Of a DNA stretch of 51,902 bases, positions 27,748 to 36,955 are shown piece by piece. The translations under genes and the position numbers were made by a program. The stretch is from Acidobacteriota bacterium (GTDB lineage Bacteria; Acidobacteriota; Terriglobia; Acidiferrales; UBA7541), in assembly GCA_003225295.1 (NCBI GenBank), contig QHYZ01000073.1, positions 1 through 51,902 of the forward strand, written 5' to 3'. The notes beneath the pieces are model-generated. The model was not told the DNA's origin, ran no database searches, and saw only the letters and a list, made by a program, of their open reading frames with translations. Every line of letters starts with the position of its first letter. The first letter of the stretch is position 1.

Positions 27748-30117
27748 ATGCATCGAGTATATATTCCCATCCTTGTAATTCTCGGAACGACAGTGGCTGT
27801 TGCTGCCGGGACCACATCGCTGCCTGCCGCACAGCAGGCGAGTGGCGGCGCGGCGGGCGCCGTCACCGCCTCCGATTACCAGCGCGCCGAAAAGTTCCTC
27901 GCTTACAATACAACCTCGCTTGTGTTCCACAGGGTGCGCCCTGCGTGGTTGCCGGACGATCGTTTCTGGTATCGCCACACCGGCCCGGAAGGAATCGAGT
28001 TCGTACTTTTTGACGCCACGCGCGGCACGCACCAGTCGGCGTTTGATCACGCCAAGGTGGCCGCCGCGCTGTCCGTCGCCGCGGGCAAGACATACGAAGC
28101 GGCGCACCTGCCGTTCATGACCTTCGCATTCTCCACGGATCAACAGTCGATCTCGTTTAGCCTTCAGGGAGAAAACTGGAAGTGTGACTTGCAAGCGAAC
28201 CGCTGCACATCCATGGGCAAACCGGGCGAACCCCCGACAGCGCCTCGCGATGAAGTGAAGTCACCCGACGGCAAGAGCGCCGCCTTCATTCGGGATTGGA
28301 ATCTTTGCGTGCGCGACATTGCGAGCAGCAAGGAGACGCAACTGACCACGGACGGCGTGAAGGATTTCGGGTACGCGACGGACAACGCCGGCTGGATCCA
28401 CAGCAATCGTCCCATCCTGCTGTGGTCGCCAGATTCGAAGAAGATTGCGACGTTCCAACAAGACCAGCGCGGTACTGGAGAAATGTATCTGGTAGAGACC
28501 AAGGTCGGACATCCCAAGCTTGAAGCGTGGAAGTATCCGCTTCCGGGCGACGAAGTAGTGACCACGATCCAGCGGGTGATTATCAATCTGGATGGTCCGA
28601 AGGTGATCCGCTTGAAGCTTCCCGCCGATCAGCACCGCTCGACGCTGTGCGACGACGTTTCCTGCCGGGGCGGCGAGTGGGCTGACGTCGAATGGAGTCC
28701 GGACGGAGCGCATCTGGCGTTCGTGTCCACCTCGCGCGACCACAAGCACGAGCAGTTGCGCGTCGCCGAAGCCGCGACGGGCGCGGTGCACGACGTGCTC
28801 GAAGAAACCGTGGCCACGCAGTTCGAATCAGGCCAGGGCCGGGTGAACTGGCGTTACTTGCAGGCATCGAACGAGGTGATCTGGTGTTCCGAGCGTGATG
28901 GCTGGTCTCACCTGTACCTCTACGATCTAGCGAGCGGAAGGTTGAAAAATCAGATTACGTCGGGCGAATGGGCTGTGACCCAGTTGTTGCGGATCGATGA
29001 GAAGAACCGCACGATTTACTTCCTCGCCGCCGGCCATGAAAAAGGCAACCCGTACTTCACGCACTTCTACCGCATCGGGTTCGACGGCAATAACGCGGCG
29101 CTACTGACCCCTGAAGACGGCAATCACGAATTGTCACTCTCGCCTTCGGGCCACTTCTTTGTCGATAGCTACTCGAAGCCCGACCTGCCGCGAGTCACCG
29201 TGGTTCGCGACCAGGGCGGAAAGCTGCTCTATACGGTCGAGAAGGAGGATGTCTCGCGCCTGGTGGCCGCCGGATGGAAGCCCCCGATTCCAATCACCGT
29301 GAAGGCGCGCGACGGGGCTACCGACTTGAACGGGCTGATGTTTGAGCCCACGAATCTCGATCGCAGCAGGAAATATCCGATCATCAACAGCATCTATCCG
29401 GGACCGCAGGGTGGAAGCGTCGGTCACTGGTCGTTCGCCGAAGCCCGCGGCGATTGCCAGGCGCTGGCGGAGCTGGGATTCGTGGTGGTGCAAATCGAAG
29501 GTATGGGCAACCCGCTGCGGTCCAAGAAATTTCACGACTTCTATTACGGCAATATGGGAGACAACACCTTGCCGGACCAAGTCGCCGGGATGAAGCAACT
29601 GGCCGCGAAATATCCATGGATCGACATCGATCGCGTAGGCATCTGGGGCCATTCGGGCGGTGGTTATGCAACGGCCGACGCGATGTTTCGGTACCCCGAC
29701 TTCTTCAAGGTCGGGATCTCCGAATCCGGCAACCATGATAATCGGGAGTACGAAGATGACTGGGGCGAACGCTACCAGGGATTGCTGGCAAAAAATCCGG
29801 ATGGGACGACGAACTACGACGAACAGGCAAACCAAAACCTCGCCAAGAACTTGAAGGGGCACCTTCTGCTGGTGCACGGCACCATGGACGACAACGTGCC
29901 GCCGTACAACACACTGCTCGTGGTGGATGCGCTGATCAAAGCGAACAAGGATTTCGATCTCCTGCTGCTGCCGAACCAGCGTCACGGTTACGGCGCAGCG
30001 AGTTCCTATATGATGCGCCGACGCTGGGATTATTTTGTGCGTTACCTACTGGGCGCCGAGCCGCCGCACGAATACGAAATGCACCCGCCCGCACTTGGAC
30101 GCGGCCCGGAAATGTAG
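27748..30117 (+). CDS. S9 family (dipeptidyl-peptidase IV-like) serine peptidase, exported, 789 aa
   Basis: The start at 27748 is chosen for GGGAGG 6-7 bases upstream and a following signal peptide (IPILVILGTTVAVAAGT). An N-terminal beta-propeller runs from about residue 45 to 510 (LLWSPDSKKIATFQQDQRGT, VEWSPDGAHLAFVS, WSERDG-like WCSERDGWSHLYLYD). The C-terminal alpha/beta-hydrolase domain carries Ser636 in GHSGGG, Asp714 in HGTMDDNV and His746 in QRHGYG, the expected triad. The DWGERYQG-type loop is also present. DPP4-like enzymes remove dipeptides from peptide N-termini, often after proline. With the two M16 genes and the metalloprotease at 7333 it suggests a scavenging lifestyle on proteins. 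The gene is probably monocistronic, since a 500-base gap follows. Confidence 0.94.
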   Translation: MHRVYIPILVILGTTVAVAAGTTSLPAAQQASGGAAGAVTASDYQRAEKFLAYNTTSLVFHRVRPAWLPDDRFWYRHTGPEGIEFVLFDATRGTHQSAFDHAKVAAALSVAAGKTYEAAHLPFMTFAFSTDQQSISFSLQGENWKCDLQANRCTSMGKPGEPPTAPRDEVKSPDGKSAAFIRDWNLCVRDIASSKETQLTTDGVKDFGYATDNAGWIHSNRPILLWSPDSKKIATFQQDQRGTGEMYLVETKVGHPKLEAWKYPLPGDEVVTTIQRVIINLDGPKVIRLKLPADQHRSTLCDDVSCRGGEWADVEWSPDGAHLAFVSTSRDHKHEQLRVAEAATGAVHDVLEETVATQFESGQGRVNWRYLQASNEVIWCSERDGWSHLYLYDLASGRLKNQITSGEWAVTQLLRIDEKNRTIYFLAAGHEKGNPYFTHFYRIGFDGNNAALLTPEDGNHELSLSPSGHFFVDSYSKPDLPRVTVVRDQGGKLLYTVEKEDVSRLVAAGWKPPIPITVKARDGATDLNGLMFEPTNLDRSRKYPIINSIYPGPQGGSVGHWSFAEARGDCQALAELGFVVVQIEGMGNPLRSKKFHDFYYGNMGDNTLPDQVAGMKQLAAKYPWIDIDRVGIWGHSGGGYATADAMFRYPDFFKVGISESGNHDNREYEDDWGERYQGLLAKNPDGTTNYDEQANQNLAKNLKGHLLLVHGTMDDNVPPYNTLLVVDALIKANKDFDLLLLPNQRHGYGAASSYMMRRRWDYFVRYLLGAEPPHEYEMHPPALGRGPEM

Positions 30118-30646
30118 CTAGAATTCTTCCTTCCCCTTTGATACGGAGGTCGCGGGTTCGAGCCTCGTCGTTCCCGCCATTTCTCTTCAAGGAGGTAACG
30201 GACGTGGCGCGGTGTTCGGCAGTCCGCGTGTTCTTGTAGGCTGTGCGGGCATAGCCATACTGTCGCTTCAACGGTAGGAGAATCACCATCTGCAATGCAG
30301 CTGGAAAGAGATCTCGTTGTTCACGTTTTTCGTTCCGTTTTGTGGAGAGGCATCGCCAACAGGTGTCCCTACCAAGATCAGGCAGCTTCGCGCGTGGTAA
30401 AGGTGATGGAGACCAGGGAGGACAACCGAGACGGAACAACCGCGCCCGGCTGGTCCGAAAGAAAGCAACCGGGTGTATACTCCTGTCCTCCGCGCGGTCG
30501 AAAATGGAAATTCCAGTCCAATACAACACGGAGTTTCCTGAGCTGTTTACATCAAAGCCGTTTCCTCAAACCAGGTTTAGGGGAATGGAGCAGTTCTCGT
30601 GCTTTCGACTCCGAGGGTCTCGAGCTTCCACCAGGGAGATGGAATC
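30118..30646. other. Intergenic region containing a tRNA 3' end remnant
   Basis: There are 529 bases between two peptidase genes. Apart from the tRNA-like segment (listed separately) I see no supported gene. A GGAGG at about 30190-30194 precedes a possible GTG at 30204, but that frame stops after a dozen codons. Confidence 0.45.
30145..30179 (+). other. tRNA 3'-end fragment (variable loop, T-arm, acceptor strand, CCA)
   Basis: GGAGGTC is followed by a T-arm: stem GCGGG, loop TTCGAGC, stem CTCGT (two wobble pairs). An acceptor 3' strand, CGTTCCC, discriminator G and an encoded CCA complete it. No matching 5' acceptor strand (GGGAACG) or anticodon arm was found upstream, so this is not a complete tRNA gene. 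Such 3'-end copies are typical attachment-site duplications left by integrative elements. No integrase gene lies in the window. Confidence 0.6.
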
Positions 30647-32041
30647 ATGAAGTCAGTAGAACGCAACCATGTTTGGTTGGCATTGTGTGTTACGGCATTC
30701 ATAGCTTGGCCGCTTGCTGCGCAGCAATGGAAAGCACCCACTCGCTTGAAGAAGTTGGCCAATGGGCTCACGGTCGTCGTTTCCGAGGATCATTCTGCGC
30801 CCACGTTCGGAGTGTGCATCAGCTATGGGATCGGTTTCCGGCTGGAATCGGAGGGGCGCACCGGCTTTGCGCACCTTTTCGAGCACATGATGTTTGAAGG
30901 CACGCCCAACGCACCCAAGGGGGTGCTCGACCGTGTGATTGAGGGCGGAGGAGGATCGAACAATGGTGACACTCGTTACGACTTCACCGAATACATTGAA
31001 ACGGCGCCAATTTCAGCGCTCGACCCGGTTCTCTGGATCGAGGCCGACCGGATGAAGACTCTTGATTTCTCTCCTAAGAATCTCGAGAACCAACGGAAAG
31101 TCGTCGAAGAAGAAGTTCGCGTGAATGTTCTGAATCAGCCTTACGGGCTTTTCTTCGCCATCGATCTTCCTGGCAAGGCTTTCGACACTTATCCTAATGC
31201 GCATAATTTCTACGGTGATTTCAAAGACCTCGATGCCGCCAAGATCGAAGATGTTCAGAAGTTCTATGAACAGTACTATTCGCCCAACAACGCGGTCCTG
31301 GCCGTGGTAGGAGACGTATCTCCCGACGCCGTCTTCGCCCAGGTAGAAAAGTATTTTGGCGCGATTCCCGCTCAGTCGACTCCGCCACACCCCAACGTGG
31401 ACGAGTCGCCTCAGAGGGCAGAACGACGGTCATCTCAGACTGATAAGCTAGCGAAAGTTCCCGCACTTGCCATCGGCTATCGTATGCCGCCACGGCATTC
31501 GTCGGAGGCGCTGGCCGCGGCTGTCACAGGGGAGCTGCTTCACAACGGACAGGCCTCGCGCCTTTACCAGGCGCTGGTTAAGGAGAAGCAGGTTGCACTC
31601 TCCGTGGATGGAGGCGTGAACTGGCCCCTGGGCGCGCCTTTTGAATACAACGGGCCTACGCTGATGACGTCCTTTATTGTTTATCCGCCAAACATCACCC
31701 AAGATCATGTGCTCGCTGCTTACGATGCCACCATAAAGGAACTCATCGACAAAGCAGCTAGCCAGCAGGACCTCGATCGCATTGTCGCGAAGATGCGCTC
31801 GGATTGGTACGATCAGCTTGAAGTTCCGATTAGCCGCGCCTCCGCGCTTTCACACGCCGCCCTTTTTGACGGCGCCTTCGATGCCGTCTATCAAATCCCC
31901 GAAGAGCTGGCTACGGTCTCACCTGCCCAGATTCGTGCATTCGCCGCAAAGTATCTTGTGAATACCAACCGTACTCTCATCAATCGGGTTCCAGCACCCG
32001 CTGAAAAAGGCGCAGAAACGCAACCAGGAGCGGGACTATGA
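30647..32041 (+). CDS. M16 zinc peptidase, catalytic subunit (464 aa)
   Basis: The signal peptide covers about residues 1-26 (VWLALCVTAFIAWPLAAQ). The inverted zinc motif HLFEH (His76, Glu79, His80) is intact, and the third ligand is expected in the Glu cluster 154-156 (VVEEEVR), the usual distance downstream. YYSPNNAVLAVVGD and the C-terminal half (EFNGP-like FEYNGPTLM) fit the two-domain peptidase fold. The start at 30647 has GGGAG about 9 bases upstream. The stop overlaps the next gene in ATGA, and that gene encodes the matching non-catalytic subunit, so a periplasmic heterodimer that degrades peptides is likely, like mitochondrial processing peptidase pairs and bacterial two-gene M16 systems. 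Confidence 0.94.
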   Translation: MKSVERNHVWLALCVTAFIAWPLAAQQWKAPTRLKKLANGLTVVVSEDHSAPTFGVCISYGIGFRLESEGRTGFAHLFEHMMFEGTPNAPKGVLDRVIEGGGGSNNGDTRYDFTEYIETAPISALDPVLWIEADRMKTLDFSPKNLENQRKVVEEEVRVNVLNQPYGLFFAIDLPGKAFDTYPNAHNFYGDFKDLDAAKIEDVQKFYEQYYSPNNAVLAVVGDVSPDAVFAQVEKYFGAIPAQSTPPHPNVDESPQRAERRSSQTDKLAKVPALAIGYRMPPRHSSEALAAAVTGELLHNGQASRLYQALVKEKQVALSVDGGVNWPLGAPFEYNGPTLMTSFIVYPPNITQDHVLAAYDATIKELIDKAASQQDLDRIVAKMRSDWYDQLEVPISRASALSHAALFDGAFDAVYQIPEELATVSPAQIRAFAAKYLVNTNRTLINRVPAPAEKGAETQPGAGL

Positions 32042-33447
32042 ACAGCCTGAAAGTCTTTGCCCTCTTTCTCTCTCTTGCCTCGGTGACTGCCGCGCAAAAG
32101 GAAGTTCCTCTGCCCAAAGACCTCCCGCCCTACGCTGCTGAGCAGCCGCTTCGGGCTCCCGCCGTCCAGTCCTCGAAACTCGCCAATGGGCTTACCGTGT
32201 GGCTGGTTTCCCAGCGCGGCCTACCGAAAGTCGCATTCGCTGTGGCCGTGCGTGGCGGTTTCGCGGCGGATCCCGCGGACCGTCCTGGCATCACCGAGTT
32301 GCTCACCAAGACGATCGATCAAGGAACCACGTCGCGCACCGCCAAACAGATTTCCCAGGAACTTCAGGCAGCTGGCGGCGACCTCAGCGCCGAATCCAGC
32401 AAAGACTTTATGCAGGTCTCAACCGCCGTTCTCTCCTCCAAAGTGAATGTAGGCCTGACGATTCTTTCTGACATTCTGCAGAATGCCTCGTTCCCCGACG
32501 CTGAGGTTGCGCTGGCGAAACGCAACCTGGCTGACTCGCTTCGGGAGCGTGAATCACAGCCTTCATTCCTGGCGGCCCGGGTCATGGGCAAAGTATTATT
32601 TGGAGAGCATCCCTACCATGTAACCGCCCCCACGCAGGAGTCCATCGCCGCGTCCACCGCTACCGATCTTCGCAACACTTACGCGCTGCGGGTCCGTCCC
32701 GACCAAGCCGTGCTCGTCGCCGTAGGCGATTTCGACAACGACACAATGCTGGGTCTGGCGAAGACCCAATTCAGTGGATGGAGGCCGCCCGGCGGGGCCG
32801 CTTTGCCATCAACACCTCGCCCCACACTGCCGCCTCAGCACGCCGTGTTTGTAGTGGTCCGTCCAGGCTCAGTTCAAACTACGCTGCAACTGGGGACTTT
32901 AGGCCCGATGCGCAGCGATCCTGATTTCGAAGCGGCCGAGGTAGCGAACGCGATTTACGGAGGCACTTTCAGCTCGCGGCTGGTCTCGAATATTCGCGAG
33001 GACAAGGGTTACACTTACTCACCTGGCGCGTCTTTGCGGACCTATCGCCAGGCAGGCGTGCTGATCACTCGTGCCGATGTACGCAACGAAGTGACTGCGG
33101 CGAGCCTGAATGAGATCACCTACGAACTCAACCGGCTGGCGACCACCACTCCCAGCGATGAAGAGCTCACCAAGGCAAAGCGCTTTCTTGTTGGCACCGA
33201 AGCGATCTCTCTGCAAGCTCGTTCCGCCGTTGCGGCAGAATTGGCCAAGATCTGGGTCGACGGACTGCCTGCCGACGAAATCGGAATTTATAGTCAGAGA
33301 ATCGCCGCCACTCCTACCGCGGAAGTCGACGCGGCTGCCAGAAAATATTTCCCGGCCTGGCGATCTGCAATTGTGGCCGTGGGCGAAGAGAAAGTCGTCC
33401 GCGACGCGCTGGCTCCCTTCGGCCTTCCGATTCAGACCATGCCCTAG
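32038..33447 (+). CDS. M16 peptidase-like, non-catalytic partner subunit (469 aa)
   Basis: It has the same fold as the upstream gene's product, but the zinc motif is replaced. At the HxxEH position the sequence reads GITELLTKTIDQGT, so both His residues are absent. The Arg-Tyr motif that lines the substrate site in the partner subunit is present (FSSRLVSNIREDKGYTY). The signal peptide is residues 1-19 (KVFALFLSLASVTAAQ). Coupled by ATGA to the catalytic subunit. In known two-gene M16 systems the partner supplies these Arg and Tyr residues to complete the active site, which fits here. Family assignment is secure; heterodimer formation is inferred. Confidence 0.93.
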   Translation: MNSLKVFALFLSLASVTAAQKEVPLPKDLPPYAAEQPLRAPAVQSSKLANGLTVWLVSQRGLPKVAFAVAVRGGFAADPADRPGITELLTKTIDQGTTSRTAKQISQELQAAGGDLSAESSKDFMQVSTAVLSSKVNVGLTILSDILQNASFPDAEVALAKRNLADSLRERESQPSFLAARVMGKVLFGEHPYHVTAPTQESIAASTATDLRNTYALRVRPDQAVLVAVGDFDNDTMLGLAKTQFSGWRPPGGAALPSTPRPTLPPQHAVFVVVRPGSVQTTLQLGTLGPMRSDPDFEAAEVANAIYGGTFSSRLVSNIREDKGYTYSPGASLRTYRQAGVLITRADVRNEVTAASLNEITYELNRLATTTPSDEELTKAKRFLVGTEAISLQARSAVAAELAKIWVDGLPADEIGIYSQRIAATPTAEVDAAARKYFPAWRSAIVAVGEEKVVRDALAPFGLPIQTMP

Positions 33448-33653
33448 CAGAAATCCCGGTGGGATCGCTTTCACCGAATGTGATCGAAGTTCGCCCAAGT
33501 GCCCCGATGGGGCTATTCCGGATGCCCGTGGTGCGACAGACCGTCAGCCCGTGCCTCCTTTCGACTAGGATCATGCCGTTCGCGTTAGAGAGCCGCTGGG
33601 GTAGAATTGTCGCCTCTTGCCGAATTTCAAAGACATCAGCGCGAGGTGTACGG

Positions 33654-35102
33654 ATGCGTATGCTATTTTTGCTTGGCTGGCTGCTCGGTGCTGCGATCGC
33701 AGTTGCCCAAGCCCAGAAGTCTATTGACGTTGTGGCCTTCGTTAGCGTAGACGCACCAGTCTTCGTTCTTAACCACGTCCGAATCATCGATGGGACGGGT
33801 GCAGCAGCGAAGGAAGATCAAGCGATCGTGATCGCCAATGGCAAGATTCAGTCCATCGGTCCGGCGGCGTCAGCTCAAGTCCCTCAGGGTGCCCAACTTC
33901 TAGATCGCTCTGGCTATACCGTCATTCCGGGGCTCGTTGGAATGCACGATCATCTCTACTATACGGATTCGATTTCCCTGCAAGTTTCCGGCGGAAGAAT
34001 TCCCGAGCCAGGGTTGTTCGTTGCCGAAATCCCGTACACGGCGCCGCGACTATATCTAGCGGCTGGTGTCACCACCATGCGCACCACCGGTAGCCTGGAA
34101 CCTTACACCGACCTAAAGGTAAAAAGGCGGATAGACGCAGACCTGATGCCGGGACCAAGCATCGATGCTACAGCGCCGTACCTGGAAGGCGCGCCGACGC
34201 GATTTGCTCAGATGCATGAACTGACTGGACCGGACGATGCAAAACGCATGGTGGACTACTGGGCAGCGGAAGGCATGACGTCGTACAAAGCGTACATGAA
34301 CATCACACGTGAGGAACTGGACGTAGCGATCCAGCAGGCACATGCGCACAAGCTGAAACTGACAGGGCATCTGTGTTCGGTAACCTGGCCGGAAGCTGCA
34401 GCTCTGGGGATCGATGATTTGGAACATGGGCCGGTGTTTGCGGACACCGAATTCGTCGGGGACAAGCCGCCGGACGTGTGCCCAGCGGGAGGCAGCAGCA
34501 GTTGGGCAAGACAGGAAGTGAAGGGAGCGCAGGTGCAGGAACTGATCCACACGCTTGTGTCACATCACGTTGCGGTGACTTCGACGCTGCCGGTGTTTGA
34601 GTCCGGCGCGCCGGGCCGACCGAAATTGCAGCGGCGTACTCTGGATGCGATGTCCGCTGAATCGGCCCGAAGCTACCTGACCGCGCGGGCTAACGTGCCG
34701 TTGGACTCGCCCATGACAGCGCTGCTGCGCAAAGAGATGGATTTTGAGGTGGCATTTGTCAAAGCCGGAGGCTTGCTACTGGCGGGGCCGGATCCAACCG
34801 GAAATGGCGGAGTGCTTCCGGGATTCGGCGATCAGCGCGAAATAGAGCTGCTCGTGGAATCGGGGCTGACCCCAGTGGAAGCCATTCACATCGCCACGGC
34901 GAATGGTGCTGTGTATCTCGGCCAGCAAGATCGAATTGGAACCCTGTCCCCTGGCAAACAAGCAGACCTCGTGGTGATTAAGGGCGATCCTTCAAGGAGC
35001 ATTGACGAGATCGAGAATGTCGAGACGGTGTTCAAGGCCGGGATCGGCTACGATTCCAAGAAATTGATTGATAGCGTGCGAGGACAGGTCGGGATCCGTT
35101 AG
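33654..35102 (+). CDS. Exported amidohydrolase (metal-dependent hydrolase, 482 aa)
   Basis: The start is at 33654 or the in-frame ATG 33660; GCGAGGTG lies upstream. The signal peptide is residues 1-21 (FLLGWLLGAAIAVAQAQ). The amidohydrolase fold follows: a small beta-domain (VLNHVRIIDGTGA, IVIANGKIQSIGP), then the TIM barrel with HDH at His98/His100, Lys212 in SYKAYM as the candidate bridging lysine, His239 (TGHL), His258 (EHG) and an Asp in LLAGPDPTG. IGTLSPGKQADLVVIKGDP is the typical C-terminal return to the beta-domain. Imidazolonepropionase- and prolidase-like members act on cyclic amides or dipeptides, which would suit the peptidase genes upstream, but the substrate cannot be read from the sequence. 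It is 200 bases behind the M16 pair and has its own ribosome binding site. Confidence 0.9.
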   Translation: MRMLFLLGWLLGAAIAVAQAQKSIDVVAFVSVDAPVFVLNHVRIIDGTGAAAKEDQAIVIANGKIQSIGPAASAQVPQGAQLLDRSGYTVIPGLVGMHDHLYYTDSISLQVSGGRIPEPGLFVAEIPYTAPRLYLAAGVTTMRTTGSLEPYTDLKVKRRIDADLMPGPSIDATAPYLEGAPTRFAQMHELTGPDDAKRMVDYWAAEGMTSYKAYMNITREELDVAIQQAHAHKLKLTGHLCSVTWPEAAALGIDDLEHGPVFADTEFVGDKPPDVCPAGGSSSWARQEVKGAQVQELIHTLVSHHVAVTSTLPVFESGAPGRPKLQRRTLDAMSAESARSYLTARANVPLDSPMTALLRKEMDFEVAFVKAGGLLLAGPDPTGNGGVLPGFGDQREIELLVESGLTPVEAIHIATANGAVYLGQQDRIGTLSPGKQADLVVIKGDPSRSIDEIENVETVFKAGIGYDSKKLIDSVRGQVGIR

Positions 35103-35403
35103 GAGCCTTCGATGAGGCCCTGTTGATTTCTGCGGCCCATTCTCCCATCGAGGCAGGGCATACCTTTCGAGCTTCTTCGTTGTTTTCGTCTAAAGTAAGA
35201 GCGTCATACGATCTATAGACACGACTGCTCATGACCTTGCGACCAAGAACGCAGGACAAGCACATCTAAGCGGTGTCCTCCTCGCTGTTAGGAGGGCCGG
35301 GTTTCCGTTATGGGCCGTTCTCCCTTCAAGCCGGGCTAATTTCCGGGTGCGGCGCCGCCCGCTCACAACGCGATTCCCGATTGGCAACTCGACAAGTTCT
35401 TTC
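35103..35403. other. Intergenic stretch, nothing recognised
   Basis: This region lies between the amidohydrolase gene and the convergent broken methyltransferase gene. No gene or convincing terminator was found. Confidence 0.4.
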
Positions 35404-36023
35404 TCAGACTTTGGAAGACAAATAGTAGTAATTGTCTCCTTCGTCGCATTGTTCCCCGATCAGAACTAGGCCTTCGGCCCGCAGAATTCGCTGGTACCCC
35501 TCGGTACCCAAGGAAATCGATTCACGGTCGGTCCGCGCGTCGCGCCATTTAACGGATTCTTTCGGTGAGGTAAACAAAAATTTGCCGCCCAAATTTAACG
35601 CACTGGCAACCTTGCGAATGACGACGGACTGGATCTCCGGCGGGATTAAGAACATCAAACCCCATGCAATTACGCCATCAAATGTGCGACCGAAAAACTC
35701 TGAGTCCTCAACGGCCGAGCATTCCACGGAAGCATCAGGGAATCGATGGCGAAATGCCGCCACCAACTTCCTTGATGCATCCACGCCGTAGATCGTGAAC
35801 CCTTGTTCGATGAGCGTCTGCGAGACCGGCACGCCGTGGCCACACCGAGGTCGAGGACTGAGCAGCGGGGCGCCAGGATTTGGCTCCACCTCCGAACCGT
35901 TCCCGCACCTATACGAGGATTACGCGCGGACATGAAACGTTCTGCGGCTGCTTCGTAGCCGTTAGACTTATCTGGAGGAATGGGAATCGCCGTCAAGGCA
36001 TTCTCCAACTTAGAGAGAGTCAC
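35404..36023 (-). pseudogene. SAM-dependent methyltransferase, frameshifted in motif I
   Basis: The N-terminal frame reads NGYEAAAERFMSARNPRIG and then SVLDLG. It then loses the glycine-rich motif I. The adjacent frame continues with CGHGVPVSQTLIEQGFTIYG, VDASRKLVAAFRHRFPDASV and FDGVIAWGLMFLIPPE. Adding one base near 35846 would restore DLGCGHGVPVS, the standard SAM-binding loop, so the gene is otherwise well preserved. As read, neither half can bind SAM. The start given (GTG 36023) has no good ribosome binding site and is tentative. The substrate of the ancestral enzyme is unknown. Confidence 0.75.
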
Positions 36024-36181
36024 GAAATTCTACTACCAGGATTGTGGGCATGGCGGAGGCGATCGCGAAGCCCAGCTTCGTCTCGCGGTTCAGAAAAAGG
36101 GGTTATGGGAAGTTGGCACGGCAAGACCAGGCCGCTCCCCACAGATCTCAGTCTGCCATGCATTTTCCCCGAATATGACGC

Positions 36182-36949
36182 TTATCGGGCGGTCCAGCCT
36201 CCATCGATCAGGATGGTATCTCCAGTAATGAGAGAGGCCGCGGGCGAGGCTAGAAAGACCACCGCACCGGCAACATCCATGGGTTCGCCAATCCGATGCA
36301 GACCGGCGATACGTTCGATCACATCCGAGCGAAACTCGGGGTTTGCCAGCGCGCTTTCCGTGCCTGGAGTATGGATAAAGGTAGGCGCAACCGCATTCAC
36401 CGTGATGTTGTGTTTGCCCCACTCGACGGCAAGGCATCTGGTGAGATGGGAGATGGCGGCTTTTGTCATGCAGTACACGGATTCGCCAGGGAGTGCGGCG
36501 AAACCTGCTTGGGAACCCATGTTGATAATGCGACCACTACCCTGGCGAATCATGGCCCGGCCTGCGGCCTGACTGGTGAAAAAAGTGCCCTTCAAATTCA
36601 CTGCAAGCATGAGGTCAAAGTCGTCCTCGCACACATTTTCCGCGAGATTTTCGGGCGCTACCCCGGCATTATTGACGAGGATGTCCAACCGTCCGAAATG
36701 TGCCACGGTCTCATCGACCGCGCGGAATATTTGATCGAGCCTGGCTACCTCCATCTGTAAGGGAAGGGCGCGGCGTCCCATCGAGGCGATTTCCGCAACC
36801 AAACCGCCGTGGGAGTTCACGTCGCGCAGTCCTAGCGCAACGTCTGCGCCGGCATGAGCAAATGCCAAGGAAATCGCGCGGCCCAGACCACGAGCGGCGC
36901 CGGTGACGAGGGCTACGCGACCGGTTAGATCAAATCGTGGAAACTCCAT
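36182..36949 (-). CDS. Short-chain dehydrogenase/reductase (255 aa)
   Basis: This is a classical SDR: NAD(P)-binding TGAARGLG (16-23), NNAG (94-97), Asn119, catalytic Ser147, Tyr160 and Lys164 (SVYCMTKA), and the C-terminal GDTILIDGGW. The start at 36949 is preferred over the ATG at 36955 because GGGGGAGG then lies at good spacing, whereas it would be only 2 bases from the earlier ATG. FabG-like and sugar or alcohol dehydrogenases share this pattern, so the substrate cannot be assigned. An Arg (GLRD) after beta-strand 2 favours NADP, as an inference. It stands alone on this strand; the upstream region carries an AT-rich palindrome listed separately. Confidence 0.93.
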   Translation of the reverse strand: MEFPRFDLTGRVALVTGAARGLGRAISLAFAHAGADVALGLRDVNSHGGLVAEIASMGRRALPLQMEVARLDQIFRAVDETVAHFGRLDILVNNAGVAPENLAENVCEDDFDLMLAVNLKGTFFTSQAAGRAMIRQGSGRIINMGSQAGFAALPGESVYCMTKAAISHLTRCLAVEWGKHNITVNAVAPTFIHTPGTESALANPEFRSDVIERIAGLHRIGEPMDVAGAVVFLASPAASLITGDTILIDGGWTAR

Positions 36950-36955
36950 GGGCAT

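Noticed and set aside
29134-29985. 283-codon open frame on the minus strand
   Set aside because: It covers the catalytic domain of the S9 peptidase on the opposite strand; shadow frame.
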